Source of the DNA: DASUAS01 sp963750045
GTDB lineage: Bacteria; Actinomycetota; Acidimicrobiia; IMCC26256; DASPTH01
Reading direction: 5' to 3'
NCBI GenBank assembly: GCA_963750045.1
Contig: CAVVPD010000008.1
Coordinates: forward strand, 434,001 to 498,000
Length of the DNA: 64,000 nt
Shown: positions 34,140-42,164 of the stretch, one piece after another
How the letters are laid out: each line of letters starts with the position of its first letter
Position numbering within the stretch: position 1 is the first letter of the stretch
Position numbers and translations under genes: made by a program
Notes under the pieces: model-generated
What the model was told of the DNA's origin: nothing
The model's input: the letters and a program-made list of their open reading frames with translations, nothing else
Database searches by the model: none

Positions 34140-35393
34140 ATGAGCCGGTTCCTGCTGCCGGAGGACGCGATCCCGAGCGCGTGGTTCAACGTGCTCCCGG
34201 CGATGCCGGAGCCGTTGGAGCCGCCGTTGCACCCGGCCACCCGCGAGCCGGTGGGCCCCGCCGACCTCGCGCCGCTGTTCCCGATGGCGCTGATCGCGCA
34301 GGAGATGGCGGCCGAGCCGTGGATCGACGTGCCGGGCGAGGTGCTCGACATCCTCCGGCTGTGGCGCCCGACCCCGTTGGTGCGGGCGGAGCGGCTCGAG
34401 CGTGCCCTCGGCACCCCGGCGCGGATCTACTTCAAGGACGAGTCGGTGTCGCCGGCGGGCTCGCACAAGACGAACACGTCGGTGCCGCAGGCCTTCTACA
34501 ACAAGGCTGAAGGGATCCCGCGGTTGACGACCGAGACCGGCGCCGGCCAGTGGGGCACCGCGCTGGCGTTCGCGTGCACCCAGTTCGACCTCGAGTGCAA
34601 GGTCTACATGGTGCGCGCCTCGTTCGAGCAGAAGCCCTACCGCCGGATCCTCATGGAGACATGGGGCGCGTCGGTCGTGCCGTCACCCGTCGACGATCCT
34701 GGGAACCCCGGTTCGCTCGGCCTGGCCATCAGCGACGCCGTGCGGGACGCCGCAACCCGCGACGACAGCCACTACTCGCTGGGCTCGGTGCTCAACCACG
34801 TGCTGCTGCACCAGACCGTCATCGGCCTCGAAGCCAAGGAGCAGCTGGCGCTCGCGGGCGAGGAGCGGCCCGACGTCGTGATCGGGAGCTGCGGCGGCGG
34901 CTCCAACCTGGGCGGGATCGCCCTCCCGTTCGTCGGTGACCCCGCAGTCCGCCTCGTGGCCGTCGAGCCGTCGTCGTGCCCCACGCTCACGGAGGGCACC
35001 TTCGAGTACGACTTCGGCGACACCGCGGGCATGACCCCCCTGATGCCGATGTACACGCTCGGCCACGACTTCATCCCGCCGTCGATCCACGCGGGCGGCC
35101 TCCGCTACCACGGTGACTCGCCCATCATCTCCAGCCTCGTGCGCTGCGGGCGCATGGAGGCCGTCGCCTACCCACAGGGGAAGACCTTCGAGGCCGCGGT
35201 GCAGTTCGCCGGCACCGAGGGCAAGGTGCCGGCGCCCGAGACCGGCCACGCGATCCGTGCGGTCGTCGACGAGGCGCTCGCGGCGAAGGAAGCCGGCGAG
35301 GAGCGCGTGATCCTCTTCAACTACTCGGGCCACGGGTTCCTCGACCTCTCCGCCTACGACGACTACCTCAACGGCCGACTCATCGACGCCTGA
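34140..35393 (+). CDS. trpB2: tryptophan synthase beta-like protein, TrpB2 type
   Basis: A 417-residue PLP enzyme. TrpB2 proteins make tryptophan from indole and serine without strong dependence on TrpA. The N-terminal extension (FNVLPAMPEPLEPPLHP) and the form PAGSHKTNTSVPQAFY, with the PLP Lys in G-S-H-K-T-N, separate it from ordinary TrpB. The phosphate loop is IGSCGGGSNLGGIALPF; AIRAVVDEAL and LFNYSGHGFLDL end the chain. The ATG is at 34140. A second, conventional trpB lies 1.6 kb downstream, so this copy may salvage indole or act on another substrate. Confidence 0.92.
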   Translation: MSRFLLPEDAIPSAWFNVLPAMPEPLEPPLHPATREPVGPADLAPLFPMALIAQEMAAEPWIDVPGEVLDILRLWRPTPLVRAERLERALGTPARIYFKDESVSPAGSHKTNTSVPQAFYNKAEGIPRLTTETGAGQWGTALAFACTQFDLECKVYMVRASFEQKPYRRILMETWGASVVPSPVDDPGNPGSLGLAISDAVRDAATRDDSHYSLGSVLNHVLLHQTVIGLEAKEQLALAGEERPDVVIGSCGGGSNLGGIALPFVGDPAVRLVAVEPSSCPTLTEGTFEYDFGDTAGMTPLMPMYTLGHDFIPPSIHAGGLRYHGDSPIISSLVRCGRMEAVAYPQGKTFEAAVQFAGTEGKVPAPETGHAIRAVVDEALAAKEAGEERVILFNYSGHGFLDLSAYDDYLNGRLIDA

Positions 35394-35395
35394 AC

Positions 35396-35444
35396 GAACC
35401 GGCGTCGCTCGCGCGGCTATGCGTGTGGCGAACGACGCCGGTTC
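35396..35444. terminator. 12-base perfect inverted repeat after trpB2 (dispersed hairpin, copy 2)
   Basis: GAACCGGCGTCG (35396-35407) and CGACGCCGGTTC (35433-35444) enclose a 25-base loop that holds the stop codon of the convergent PAP2 gene. The arms match those at 17048-17099. Candidate bidirectional terminator; no T-run. Confidence 0.5.
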
Positions 35445-36169
35445 AGGGAGCGGACGGCGAGGACGGCGACGATCACGTAGGTCCAGCCGAGGAGGATGTC
35501 GAACACGAAGTGGTCGGCGCTGTACACGAGGGTGAGCGCCATCGCCAGGACGTAGGCCACGAGCGCGATGCGCCACCGCCCGGCGACGGGCCAGAAGAAC
35601 ACGAGCAGCAGGAACGGCCACGCGGCGTGGAGCGACGGCAGCGCCCCGACCGGGAACGCGTACCGGCTCTTCTCCCCGAACACCGCGGCGACGCGGGAGA
35701 GGCCGAGGTCCAACCACACGGCCCGGACGATGCGCACGGTGTGGGGCATGTCGCCCCGCCGGCCGGCGAGCCACGGCGGGATCGCGGGATACACGACATA
35801 CGTGACGAACCCGGCGACGGTGACGGTGAGGAACAGCGTGCGGAATTGTCGAAACCGCGGGTACGCACGCACCCACAGCACCACCGCGACGGTGAGCGTG
35901 ACGACGAAGTGGCTGAGGTACACCAGCCACGCGGCGTAGTCGTACCAGTGCGGATCACCCGGATGCCAGAGCGCGCGTTGGAGGCGGACGGTCGGTGCCG
36001 TGCCGGCGAACACCCACTCGTCGAACCCGAGTTGGGGCTGGACGTGGGCGCCCGGCGTCAACGTCGTCGCCATCCCGTGGAGCACGAGGTAGGCGACGAG
36101 GATCAGCGCGACGGGGTACCAGTCGGCCACCGCGCTCGCCCAGGCACGCGACACCCTCTCGGACTCCAT
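35417..36169 (-). CDS. PAP2-superfamily membrane protein (inositolphosphotransferase-like)
   Basis: A 250-residue protein with about six membrane segments. The PAP2 catalytic signature is split as expected: VGALPSLHAAWPFLL (S-L-H motif) and VYSADHFVFDILLGW (H-x3-D motif). The overall shape, with an early WLVYLSHFVVTLTVAVVLWV segment, resembles actinobacterial Aur1/Ipt1-like phosphotransferases that handle inositol lipids or dolichyl/phosphatidic acid phosphates. Divergent from trpF. Active-site residues appear intact; the substrate is unknown. Confidence 0.87.
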   Translation of the reverse strand: MESERVSRAWASAVADWYPVALILVAYLVLHGMATTLTPGAHVQPQLGFDEWVFAGTAPTVRLQRALWHPGDPHWYDYAAWLVYLSHFVVTLTVAVVLWVRAYPRFRQFRTLFLTVTVAGFVTYVVYPAIPPWLAGRRGDMPHTVRIVRAVWLDLGLSRVAAVFGEKSRYAFPVGALPSLHAAWPFLLLVFFWPVAGRWRIALVAYVLAMALTLVYSADHFVFDILLGWTYVIVAVLAVRSLNRRRSPHA

Positions 36170-36208
36170 CAGGGCGCGAATGTACGTCGGGCGTCCGGGG
36201 GTGTCCGG

Positions 36209-36214
36209 TACCCT
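36209..36214 (+). promoter_or_regulatory. candidate -10 element (TACCCT) for trpF
   Basis: TACCCT ends eight bases before the ATG at 36223 in the gap divergent from the PAP2 gene; no ribosome-binding site. Confidence 0.45.
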
Positions 36215-36222
36215 CGACCGCG

Positions 36223-36906
36223 ATGTGGGTCAAGATCTGTGGCATCACGAACGAGGAGGACGCGCTGCTCGCGGTCGCTCTCGGTGCGGATGCCCTCGGC
36301 TTCGTGTTCGCGCCGGGGAGCCCACGTCAGGTGACGTCGGAAACCGTGGCGGAGATCCTCCATCGCCTGCCGGCGGGCGTGATCACGGTCGGCGTGTTCC
36401 GCGACGAGACGAAGGAACGCGTGGTCGAGCTCGTGAACACGCTCGGCCTGAGTGGGGCGCAGCTGCACGGTCGGGAACCGTTGTCCGACGTGCGGTGGAT
36501 CCGCAAGCGGGTGCCGTTCGTGATCCAGGGCTTCTCGGCCGGAGACCCCGCACTGGCGGCGGTGGGCAACGGCCCCGTCGACATCGTGCTGGTCGACGCC
36601 GACTCGCCCGGCTCGGGCACCGCGTTCGACTGGGCCCTCGCCGACGCCGTGCCGGCGGGCGTGCGCCTGCTGCTCGCGGGTGGCCTCAACGGCGAGAACG
36701 TGGGTCAGGCGATCCGCCGCGTGCGGCCCTGGGGCGTCGACGTGTCGACCGGCGTGGAGACCACGCCCGGCTCGGGGCACAAGGACGCCCGGAAGCTCCG
36801 GCGCTTCGTCGAGGAGGCGCACGGGGCCGGGGAACGCCTGGGCGGCGACGACTGGGCGCCCGACCCCGAAGCGGCGCCCTACGACTGGATGGCCGACGGC
36901 GCATGA
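36223..36906 (+). CDS. trpF: phosphoribosylanthranilate isomerase
   Basis: A 227-residue TIM barrel that isomerises PRA to CdRP. It starts MWVKICGITNEEDALLA, with the catalytic Cys in K-I-C-G-I-T, then LGFVFAPGSPRQV, LSGAQLHGREP and LLLAGGLNGENVGQAI, and WGVDVSTGVETTPGSGHKD (phosphate loop and catalytic Asp). The ATG fits a leaderless promoter. The last 20 residues (DDWAPDPEAAPYDWMADGA) extend past the barrel. Its presence implies that HisA need not be bifunctional. Confidence 0.96.
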   Translation: MWVKICGITNEEDALLAVALGADALGFVFAPGSPRQVTSETVAEILHRLPAGVITVGVFRDETKERVVELVNTLGLSGAQLHGREPLSDVRWIRKRVPFVIQGFSAGDPALAAVGNGPVDIVLVDADSPGSGTAFDWALADAVPAGVRLLLAGGLNGENVGQAIRRVRPWGVDVSTGVETTPGSGHKDARKLRRFVEEAHGAGERLGGDDWAPDPEAAPYDWMADGA

Positions 36907-36951
36907 CCTCCGCGGCAGTCCGTGCTGTCGATGCCCGCCGCGGGTCGGCCG

Positions 36952-36957
36952 TAGCAT
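36952..36957 (+). promoter_or_regulatory. candidate -10 element (TAGCAT) for trpB
   Basis: TAGCAT ends six bases before the ATG of trpB at 36964, in the 57-base gap after trpF; no ribosome-binding site. Confidence 0.45.
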
Positions 36958-36963
36958 GACCCG

Positions 36964-38205
36964 ATGACCGCACCGGCCCGGGGAGAACCCGTGCACCTCG
37001 ACCCGCCGGGACCGGAACCCGCCGGGCTGGGACGCTTCGGCGAGTTCGGTGGACGCTTCGTCCCCGAGACCCTCGTGCCCGCCCTGATCGAGCTCGAAGA
37101 GGAGTTCCGCACCGCGTGGGGTTCCGACGGGTTCCGGGCGGAGCTCGCCGAGCTGTTCCGCTCCTACGCGGGTCGTCCGACGCCGGTCACCGAGTGCCAC
37201 CGCCTCTCGGAGCGCCTCGGGCTGCGGGTCCTGTTGAAGCGGGAGGACCTCACCCACACCGGTTCCCACAAGATCAACAACGTGCTCGGCCAGGCGCTGC
37301 TCACCCGGCGCATGGGGAAGCGTCGGGTCATCGCCGAGACGGGGGCCGGTCAACACGGTGTCGCCACGGCGACCGCGGCCGCGCTCTTCGGCCTCGACTG
37401 CCTCGTGTTCATGGGCGCGGTCGACGTCGAGCGCCAGGCGCTCAACGTGTTCCGCATGAAGTTGCTCGGCGCCGATGTCGTCCCCGTCACCGGGGGCAGC
37501 GCGACCCTGAAGGACGCGATCAACGAAGCGCTGCGCGACTGGGTGGCGACGGTCGAGACGACGCACTACTGCATCGGCTCGGTGGTGGGCCCCCACCCGT
37601 ACCCCTGGATGGTGCGCGAGTTCCAGCGGGTCGTGGGCGACGAAGCTCGCGAGCAGTGCCGTGCGATCCTCGGTGGCGACGACCCGGACCTCGTCGTCGC
37701 GTGCGTCGGCGGGGGTTCGAACGCGATGGGCACCTTCGCCGGCTTCCTCGAGACGCGCGCGCAGCTCGTGGGGGTGGAAGCGGGCGGCCTCGGTCTCGAG
37801 TCGGGCCAGCACGGCGCCACGGTGAGCCGGGGCACGCCGGGCGTGCTGCACGGCGCGCGGTCGCTGTTCCTCCAGGACGAAGACGGCCAGATCATCGAGA
37901 CGCACTCGATCAGCGCCGGCCTCGATTACCCGGGCGTGGGCCCCGAGCACGCGCAGCTCGCCGCCTCCGGCCGCGCCGAGTACCAGTTCGCCACCGACGA
38001 CGAGGCGATCGCCGGCTTCCAGCTCCTCTCCGTGACCGAGGGGATCGTTCCCGCGCTCGAGCCCGCGCACGCGATCGGCTGGCTCGCCCGCGAAGCGGGT
38101 CGTGCCGTACCGACCGGGTCGACGGTGCTCGTCACCCTGTCCGGTCGGGGCGACAAGGACGCCGCGCAGATCGCCGAACGGCTCACCGGTGAGCGGCTCT
38201 CGTGA
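36964..38205 (+). CDS. trpB: tryptophan synthase beta subunit
   Basis: A 413-residue PLP enzyme that condenses indole with serine. It shows FGGRFVPETLVPAL, LKREDLTHTGSHKINNVLGQ (PLP Lys in G-S-H-K), AETGAGQHGVATATAAAL, CVGGGSNAMGTF (phosphate site) and TLSGRGDKD at the C-terminus. All are typical of TrpB1 that pairs with TrpA. It overlaps trpA by four bases (GTGA). Confidence 0.98.
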   Translation: MTAPARGEPVHLDPPGPEPAGLGRFGEFGGRFVPETLVPALIELEEEFRTAWGSDGFRAELAELFRSYAGRPTPVTECHRLSERLGLRVLLKREDLTHTGSHKINNVLGQALLTRRMGKRRVIAETGAGQHGVATATAAALFGLDCLVFMGAVDVERQALNVFRMKLLGADVVPVTGGSATLKDAINEALRDWVATVETTHYCIGSVVGPHPYPWMVREFQRVVGDEAREQCRAILGGDDPDLVVACVGGGSNAMGTFAGFLETRAQLVGVEAGGLGLESGQHGATVSRGTPGVLHGARSLFLQDEDGQIIETHSISAGLDYPGVGPEHAQLAASGRAEYQFATDDEAIAGFQLLSVTEGIVPALEPAHAIGWLAREAGRAVPTGSTVLVTLSGRGDKDAAQIAERLTGERLS

Positions 38206-38976
38206 CCCTCGAATCGCACCTGCGCGCCCGGCGCGAGGCCGGGCGCAAGCTCCTGGTGCCCTACGTGACGGGCGGGCTCGGTTCCGGATGGCTCGACGTG
38301 GTGCGGGCGGTGACCGCCGCGGGTGCCGATGCCGTCGAGATCGGCATCCCGTTCTCCGATCCGGTGATGGACGGCTTGACCATCCAGGAGGCGTCGCGGC
38401 GCCGCGCTCGACCTGGGCGCCACGCCGTCGGGCGTGATCCACGATGCGGGCACGCTCGACGTCGAGGTCCCGCTCGTGGTGATGACCTACACCAACCCGG
38501 TCGGGCACATGGGTTACCGGCGCTTCGCCGCCGCGCTCAACGACGCCGGGATCGCCGCGGCGATCCTGCCCGACCTGCCCCTCGACGAGCTCGACGGTTG
38601 GGCCGACGCCGCCGATGCCCACGAGGTCGAGACCGTCCTGCTGGCGGCGCCGACCACGCCGGACGACCGCCTCGTCGCCATCTGCGAGCGGTCGCGCGGC
38701 TTCGTCTACGGCGTGTCGCTCATGGGCGTCACCGGTGAGCGGGCGTCGCTCGCCGCCCAGGCCGGCGAGATGGGGCGGCGGCTGAAGGCGGTCACCGACA
38801 AGCCGGTGCTGCTCGGGATCGGCATCTCGAATGCGGCGCAGGCCGTGGAGGCCGCGCAGTACGGCGACGGCGTGATCGTCGGCAGCGCGCTCATGGCCCG
38901 TGTGCTCAAAGGTGGTGGCCCCGAAGCCGCGCAGGAGTTCGTCGCCGAGCTCCGCACCGCGCTCGACCGGTCCTGA
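38202..38976 (+). CDS. trpA: tryptophan synthase alpha subunit (one frameshift)
   Basis: A TIM barrel that releases indole from indoleglycerol phosphate. The first phase gives LLVPYVTGGLGSGW and VEIGIPFSDPVMDGLTIQEASRR, containing the catalytic Glu and Asp. The second gives PLVVMTYTNPVGHMGYRRF, AILPDLPLDELDGW, GFVYGVSLMGVTGER and LLGIGISNAAQ. One extra C in CGGCGCCGCGCTC (about 38399-38404) accounts for the phase change. Corrected length is about 257 residues, normal for TrpA. GTG 38202 is coupled to trpB. A sequence error is more likely than inactivation. Confidence 0.93.
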
Positions 38977-38983
38977 GCCGGCC

Positions 38984-40045
38984 GTGATCAAGTACCTCGG
39001 CTCGAAGCGCCGCCTGGTGCCGGTGCTGTCGCGGCTGTGCGAGGCGGCGGGCGCGCGGACGGCGCTCGACCTCTTCACCGGTACCACCCGAGTCGCGCAG
39101 GCCTTCAAGCTCGCGGGTGCCCACGTGACCGCGGTCGACACCGCCCGCTACTCCGAGGTGTTCGCACGCACCTACATCGCCGAGAACTCGCGGGTCGTCG
39201 ACCACAGGGCGCTTGCCGACGCCGTCGCGGCGCTGAACGCAACGCCCGGTGAGGCCGGCTACTTCACCGACACGTTCTGCGTCCGGGCTCGCTTCTTCCG
39301 GCCCGAGAACGGCGCGCGCGTCGACGCCGTGCGCGCCGCGATCGAACGTGACCACGCGGGCTCGCCGCTCTACCCGATCCTGCTCACCAGCCTCCTCGAA
39401 GCGGCCGATCGGGTCGACTCCACGGCCGGGGTGCAGATGGCCTACGTGAAGCAGTGGGCGCCCCGTTCCTACTCGCCGTTGACGCTGCGGATCCCGGAGC
39501 TGCTGCCGGGCGCGGGCCGGGCGCTGCGGGCCGATGCCGTCGAGGTCGCCTCGACCCTGGCGCCCTGTGACCTGGCCTACCTCGACCCGCCCTACAACCA
39601 GCACCGGTACTTCACCAATTATCACGTGTGGGAAACGCTGGTGGCGGGCGACGAGCCCGAGCACTACGGCGTGGCGTGCAAGCGGATCGACGCGCGCGAC
39701 GACACGACCAAGAGCGTGTTCAACGCGCGCCGGAAGATGCCCGACGCCCTGCGGCGCGTGGTGGCCGACGTGCGTGCCCGCGTCGTGGTCGTCTCCTACA
39801 ACGACGAAGCCTGGGTCACGGCCGAGGAGCTGCGCGACATGTGCTCGGTCCACGGGCACGTCGAGGTGCTCAGCTTCGACTCACGCCGCTACGTGGGTGC
39901 GCAGATCGGGATCCACAACCCGCAGGGGGAGCGGGTGGGGACCGTGTCGCACGTGCGCAACCAGGAGTATCTCGCCGTCGCCGGCGACCGCGCCGAGGTC
40001 CTGCGCCTCGTCGCGGCCATCCAGGAGGTCGAAGCCCATGCCTGA
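38984..40045 (+). CDS. D12-class DNA adenine (N6) methyltransferase, orphan
   Basis: A 353-residue DNA methyltransferase. It opens MIKYLGSKRRLVPVLSRL and has the AdoMet motif LDLFTGTTRVAQAFK (residues about 26-40) and the catalytic D-P-P-Y box in AYLDPPYNQHRYF near residue 205. No restriction endonuclease gene is adjacent. GTG 38984 starts seven bases after the trpA stop, and the gene overlaps the next by eight bases, so it is probably cotranscribed with trpBA. A role in epigenetic or cell-cycle regulation is possible; the target sequence is unknown. Confidence 0.88.
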   Translation: MIKYLGSKRRLVPVLSRLCEAAGARTALDLFTGTTRVAQAFKLAGAHVTAVDTARYSEVFARTYIAENSRVVDHRALADAVAALNATPGEAGYFTDTFCVRARFFRPENGARVDAVRAAIERDHAGSPLYPILLTSLLEAADRVDSTAGVQMAYVKQWAPRSYSPLTLRIPELLPGAGRALRADAVEVASTLAPCDLAYLDPPYNQHRYFTNYHVWETLVAGDEPEHYGVACKRIDARDDTTKSVFNARRKMPDALRRVVADVRARVVVVSYNDEAWVTAEELRDMCSVHGHVEVLSFDSRRYVGAQIGIHNPQGERVGTVSHVRNQEYLAVAGDRAEVLRLVAAIQEVEAHA

Positions 40046-40367
40046 AGACGCGACCACGCCGCACACGAAGGTCGACGACTGCGACCTCTGCGAGGCGGCA
40101 CGGATCACGCCGTGGTTCCACGAGGACGACGTGTGCTGGATCGCCGAGTGCGAGATCTGCTACGTGCCGATGGTGGTGTGGCGCTTCCACGGGACGGAGC
40201 CGCCGCCCGAGCACCTCGCGCACATGCACGAGCAGCTGGGGCGCGTGGCCGGGGACACGCTCACGGTCGAACACTACGTGGACGACAACATGCGCAACAT
40301 CCCCGACCACTATCACGCCCACGCGCGCCCGAAGGGGGGGTTCTTCGGGCACGGCTTCCGGGCCTGA
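40038..40367 (+). CDS. small Cys/His-rich protein (degenerate HIT-like)
   Basis: A 109-residue soluble protein. VDDCDLCEAARITPWFHEDD and CWIAECEICYVPMVVW give two C-x2-C pairs likely to bind zinc. Later MRNIPDHYHAHARPKGG has a His cluster like that of histidine-triad proteins, without a full H-x-H-x-H-x-x motif. The family occurs in actinobacteria next to methyltransferase or housekeeping genes. Function unknown. It overlaps the methyltransferase gene (ATG 40038). Confidence 0.72.
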   Translation: MPEDATTPHTKVDDCDLCEAARITPWFHEDDVCWIAECEICYVPMVVWRFHGTEPPPEHLAHMHEQLGRVAGDTLTVEHYVDDNMRNIPDHYHAHARPKGGFFGHGFRA

Positions 40368-40492
40368 TCCGGCCCGGAGGGTCCGCGCCGGGAGCAGGGC
40401 CCGGGCGGTCGTACGGGGCGCGGCGGCGGATGGATTGCGCCGGTAGCGTGAAACGTGACCAATCTCTCGGGCGCTGGGGGCCGTAGGACTCC

Positions 40493-41053
40493 GTGTGGAC
40501 CGTTTCCGACGACGCGCTGGTGGCCGGCCTCGCGGCGGGCGACCACGACGCCGCCTCGGCCTTCGTGCGCCGTTTCCAGCGGCGGGTGTTCGGCCTCGCT
40601 CGGACGATCGTCGTCGACGACCGGGCGGCCGAGGACATCGCGCAGGAGGCCTTCGTCCGCGCGTGGAAGCACGCCGGGGCCTACGACCCCCGGCGGGGGA
40701 GCGTGGTGGGTTGGCTCCTGACCATCACGCGCAACCTGGCGATCGACGCGGTCCGGGTTCGCCGTCCGGTCGCGTTCGATCCCCTGACCCTGTTGGGCTA
40801 CGACCGCCCGTCGGCGGAACGCTCGCCGCCGGAGCTGGCGGAGCTGTCCGGCGACACCGCCCGCCTGCGGACCGCGTTGGCCCGGCTCCCCGAGGACCAG
40901 CGCCGGGCGATCGTGCTCTCGGGACTCTTGGGCTACACGGCGCGGGAAGTGGGCGAGATCGAGGACATCCCCCTGGGGACCGCCAAGACGCGCATCCGTA
41001 CGGCGCTGATCCGCTTGCGGGCTGCGCTCGTGAGCGAGGAGCACACTGAATGA
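40493..41053 (+). CDS. ECF-type RNA polymerase sigma factor
   Basis: A 186-residue sigma-70 family factor. Region 2 contains RRVFGLARTIVVDDRAAEDI and QEAFVRAWKHAG. Region 4 contains LPEDQRRAIVLSGLLGYT and GTAKTRIRTALIRLRAAL as the DNA-recognition helix. There are no sigma regions 1 or 3, as in ECF factors. GTG 40493 is used because similarity starts there. It overlaps the anti-sigma gene by ATGA, the classic regulatory pair. The 125 bases upstream presumably hold the autoregulated promoter, which I cannot place with confidence. Confidence 0.93.
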   Translation: MWTVSDDALVAGLAAGDHDAASAFVRRFQRRVFGLARTIVVDDRAAEDIAQEAFVRAWKHAGAYDPRRGSVVGWLLTITRNLAIDAVRVRRPVAFDPLTLLGYDRPSAERSPPELAELSGDTARLRTALARLPEDQRRAIVLSGLLGYTAREVGEIEDIPLGTAKTRIRTALIRLRAALVSEEHTE

Positions 41054-41739
41054 GCGTGCTCAGCTGTGCCGAGGTCCGCGAGCTGGCGCCCGAGCTCGCG
41101 TTGGGGATCCTGGGCGGCGCCGAGCGGGCCGAGGTGGTGTTGCACGTCAACGGATGCGCGCGCTGCCAGGCCTACGTCGCGGAGCTCACGGAGGCGGCTG
41201 ACGTCATCCCGCAGCTCGTGCCCGACGCCGAGCCTCCCGCGGGGTTCGAGGCGCGGGTGCTCCGCCGCCTCGGGGACGATCGCCGACGCCGCCGGCGGCG
41301 GTGGGCGGCGTCGGTCGCCGCGGTCGCGGCGGCGACGATGATCGTCAGCATCACGGTCGTGCGGGTCATCGAGTCCGGCGACTCGTCCTCCACCCCGGTC
41401 GCCGCGCCCACCCGATCCGCGCCCGCCACTTCCGCGCAGGCTCCGGTCGCAGTGGCGATGCAGGACACCGGCTCGAGGTTGCCGGCAGGCTGGGCCTACG
41501 TCAGTGGGACCCACGGCCTCGCGGTCACGGTCAGCTACGGCGTGGTTTCGGGTGGGTACGCAGTACAGGTCAAGTCCCCGGACGGACGTGCCGAAACCCT
41601 GGGCAGCATGACCATCGCGGAATCTCACGGTTCGTGGACCGGGCGCAGCACGCGGCCGATCACGGGCGGGAGCACCATCGCGTTGGTCGATGCCCGTGGT
41701 GCAACGGCGTGCCACGGCACGGTGCCCACAGCTCAGTAG
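41050..41739 (+). CDS. membrane anti-sigma factor (zinc-finger, RskA-like)
   Basis: A 229-residue single-pass membrane protein. The N-terminal anti-sigma zinc domain has VVLHVNGCARCQAYVAEL (H-x3-C-x2-C, residues about 32-39). A basic stretch DRRRRRRR precedes a membrane helix (WAASVAAVAAATMIVSITVV). The C-terminal RskA-like domain (AGWAYVSGTHGLAV, VKSPDGRAETLG) lies outside. It should hold the sigma factor inactive until the outer domain is cleaved or senses a signal. Confidence 0.9.
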   Translation: MSVLSCAEVRELAPELALGILGGAERAEVVLHVNGCARCQAYVAELTEAADVIPQLVPDAEPPAGFEARVLRRLGDDRRRRRRRWAASVAAVAAATMIVSITVVRVIESGDSSSTPVAAPTRSAPATSAQAPVAVAMQDTGSRLPAGWAYVSGTHGLAVTVSYGVVSGGYAVQVKSPDGRAETLGSMTIAESHGSWTGRSTRPITGGSTIALVDARGATACHGTVPTAQ

Positions 41740-41777
41740 CATCCGCTCCGCAGGTGCGTCGACGAAAGGCTCTGACC

Positions 41778-42158
41778 ATGATCCGCTTCAGGATTCTCTG
41801 CGTGGCGATGCTCGCGTTGTCGGCGTTGGCAGTGCTCGCGGTGCCCGCGGGCGCGGCTTCCTCCCCCAGCCCCAAGTTCTGCGCGGCCGTGGCCAAGATC
41901 GGCAGCGGGACCAACGGCAGCAACCCCACGCCGCAGCAGGCGGCGAAGACGTACAAGCAGTTCAAGGCGGCGGCGAAGTACGCGCCCAAGAAGGTGAAGT
42001 CGGCCGGCAACACGATCGCATCGCTGCTGAAGAAGGTCGCCGACATCAAGCCGAGCAATGTGGGCGACCTCGCGAAGTTCTACACGTCGAAGGACTACAA
42101 GGGCTACGCGAAGTCCGTGGTGAAGTTCTTCACCTACTCGGCCCGGTGCACCACGTGA
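41778..42158 (+). CDS. secreted Lys-rich small protein
   Basis: A 126-residue protein with a clear signal peptide (RILCVAMLALSALAVLAVPAG, cleavage near AGA-AS). The mature part is about 100 residues, very rich in Lys, Ala and Tyr (KTYKQFKAAAKYAPKKVKSA), with two Cys near its ends (KFCAAVAKIG, SARCTT) that could form a disulfide. Predicted helical. No known family. It follows the sigma/anti-sigma pair after 38 bases and is a good candidate target of that sigma factor. Confidence 0.7.
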   Translation: MIRFRILCVAMLALSALAVLAVPAGAASSPSPKFCAAVAKIGSGTNGSNPTPQQAAKTYKQFKAAAKYAPKKVKSAGNTIASLLKKVADIKPSNVGDLAKFYTSKDYKGYAKSVVKFFTYSARCTT

Positions 42159-42164
42159 TCGCGG

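Noticed and set aside
29897..34414. A 1505-codon open frame on the minus strand across trpC and the acyl-CoA dehydrogenases
   Set aside because: Only its last ~229 codons (the response regulator) look like protein. The rest is Arg/Gly/His-rich shadow of well-supported plus-strand genes, as happens in GC-rich DNA.
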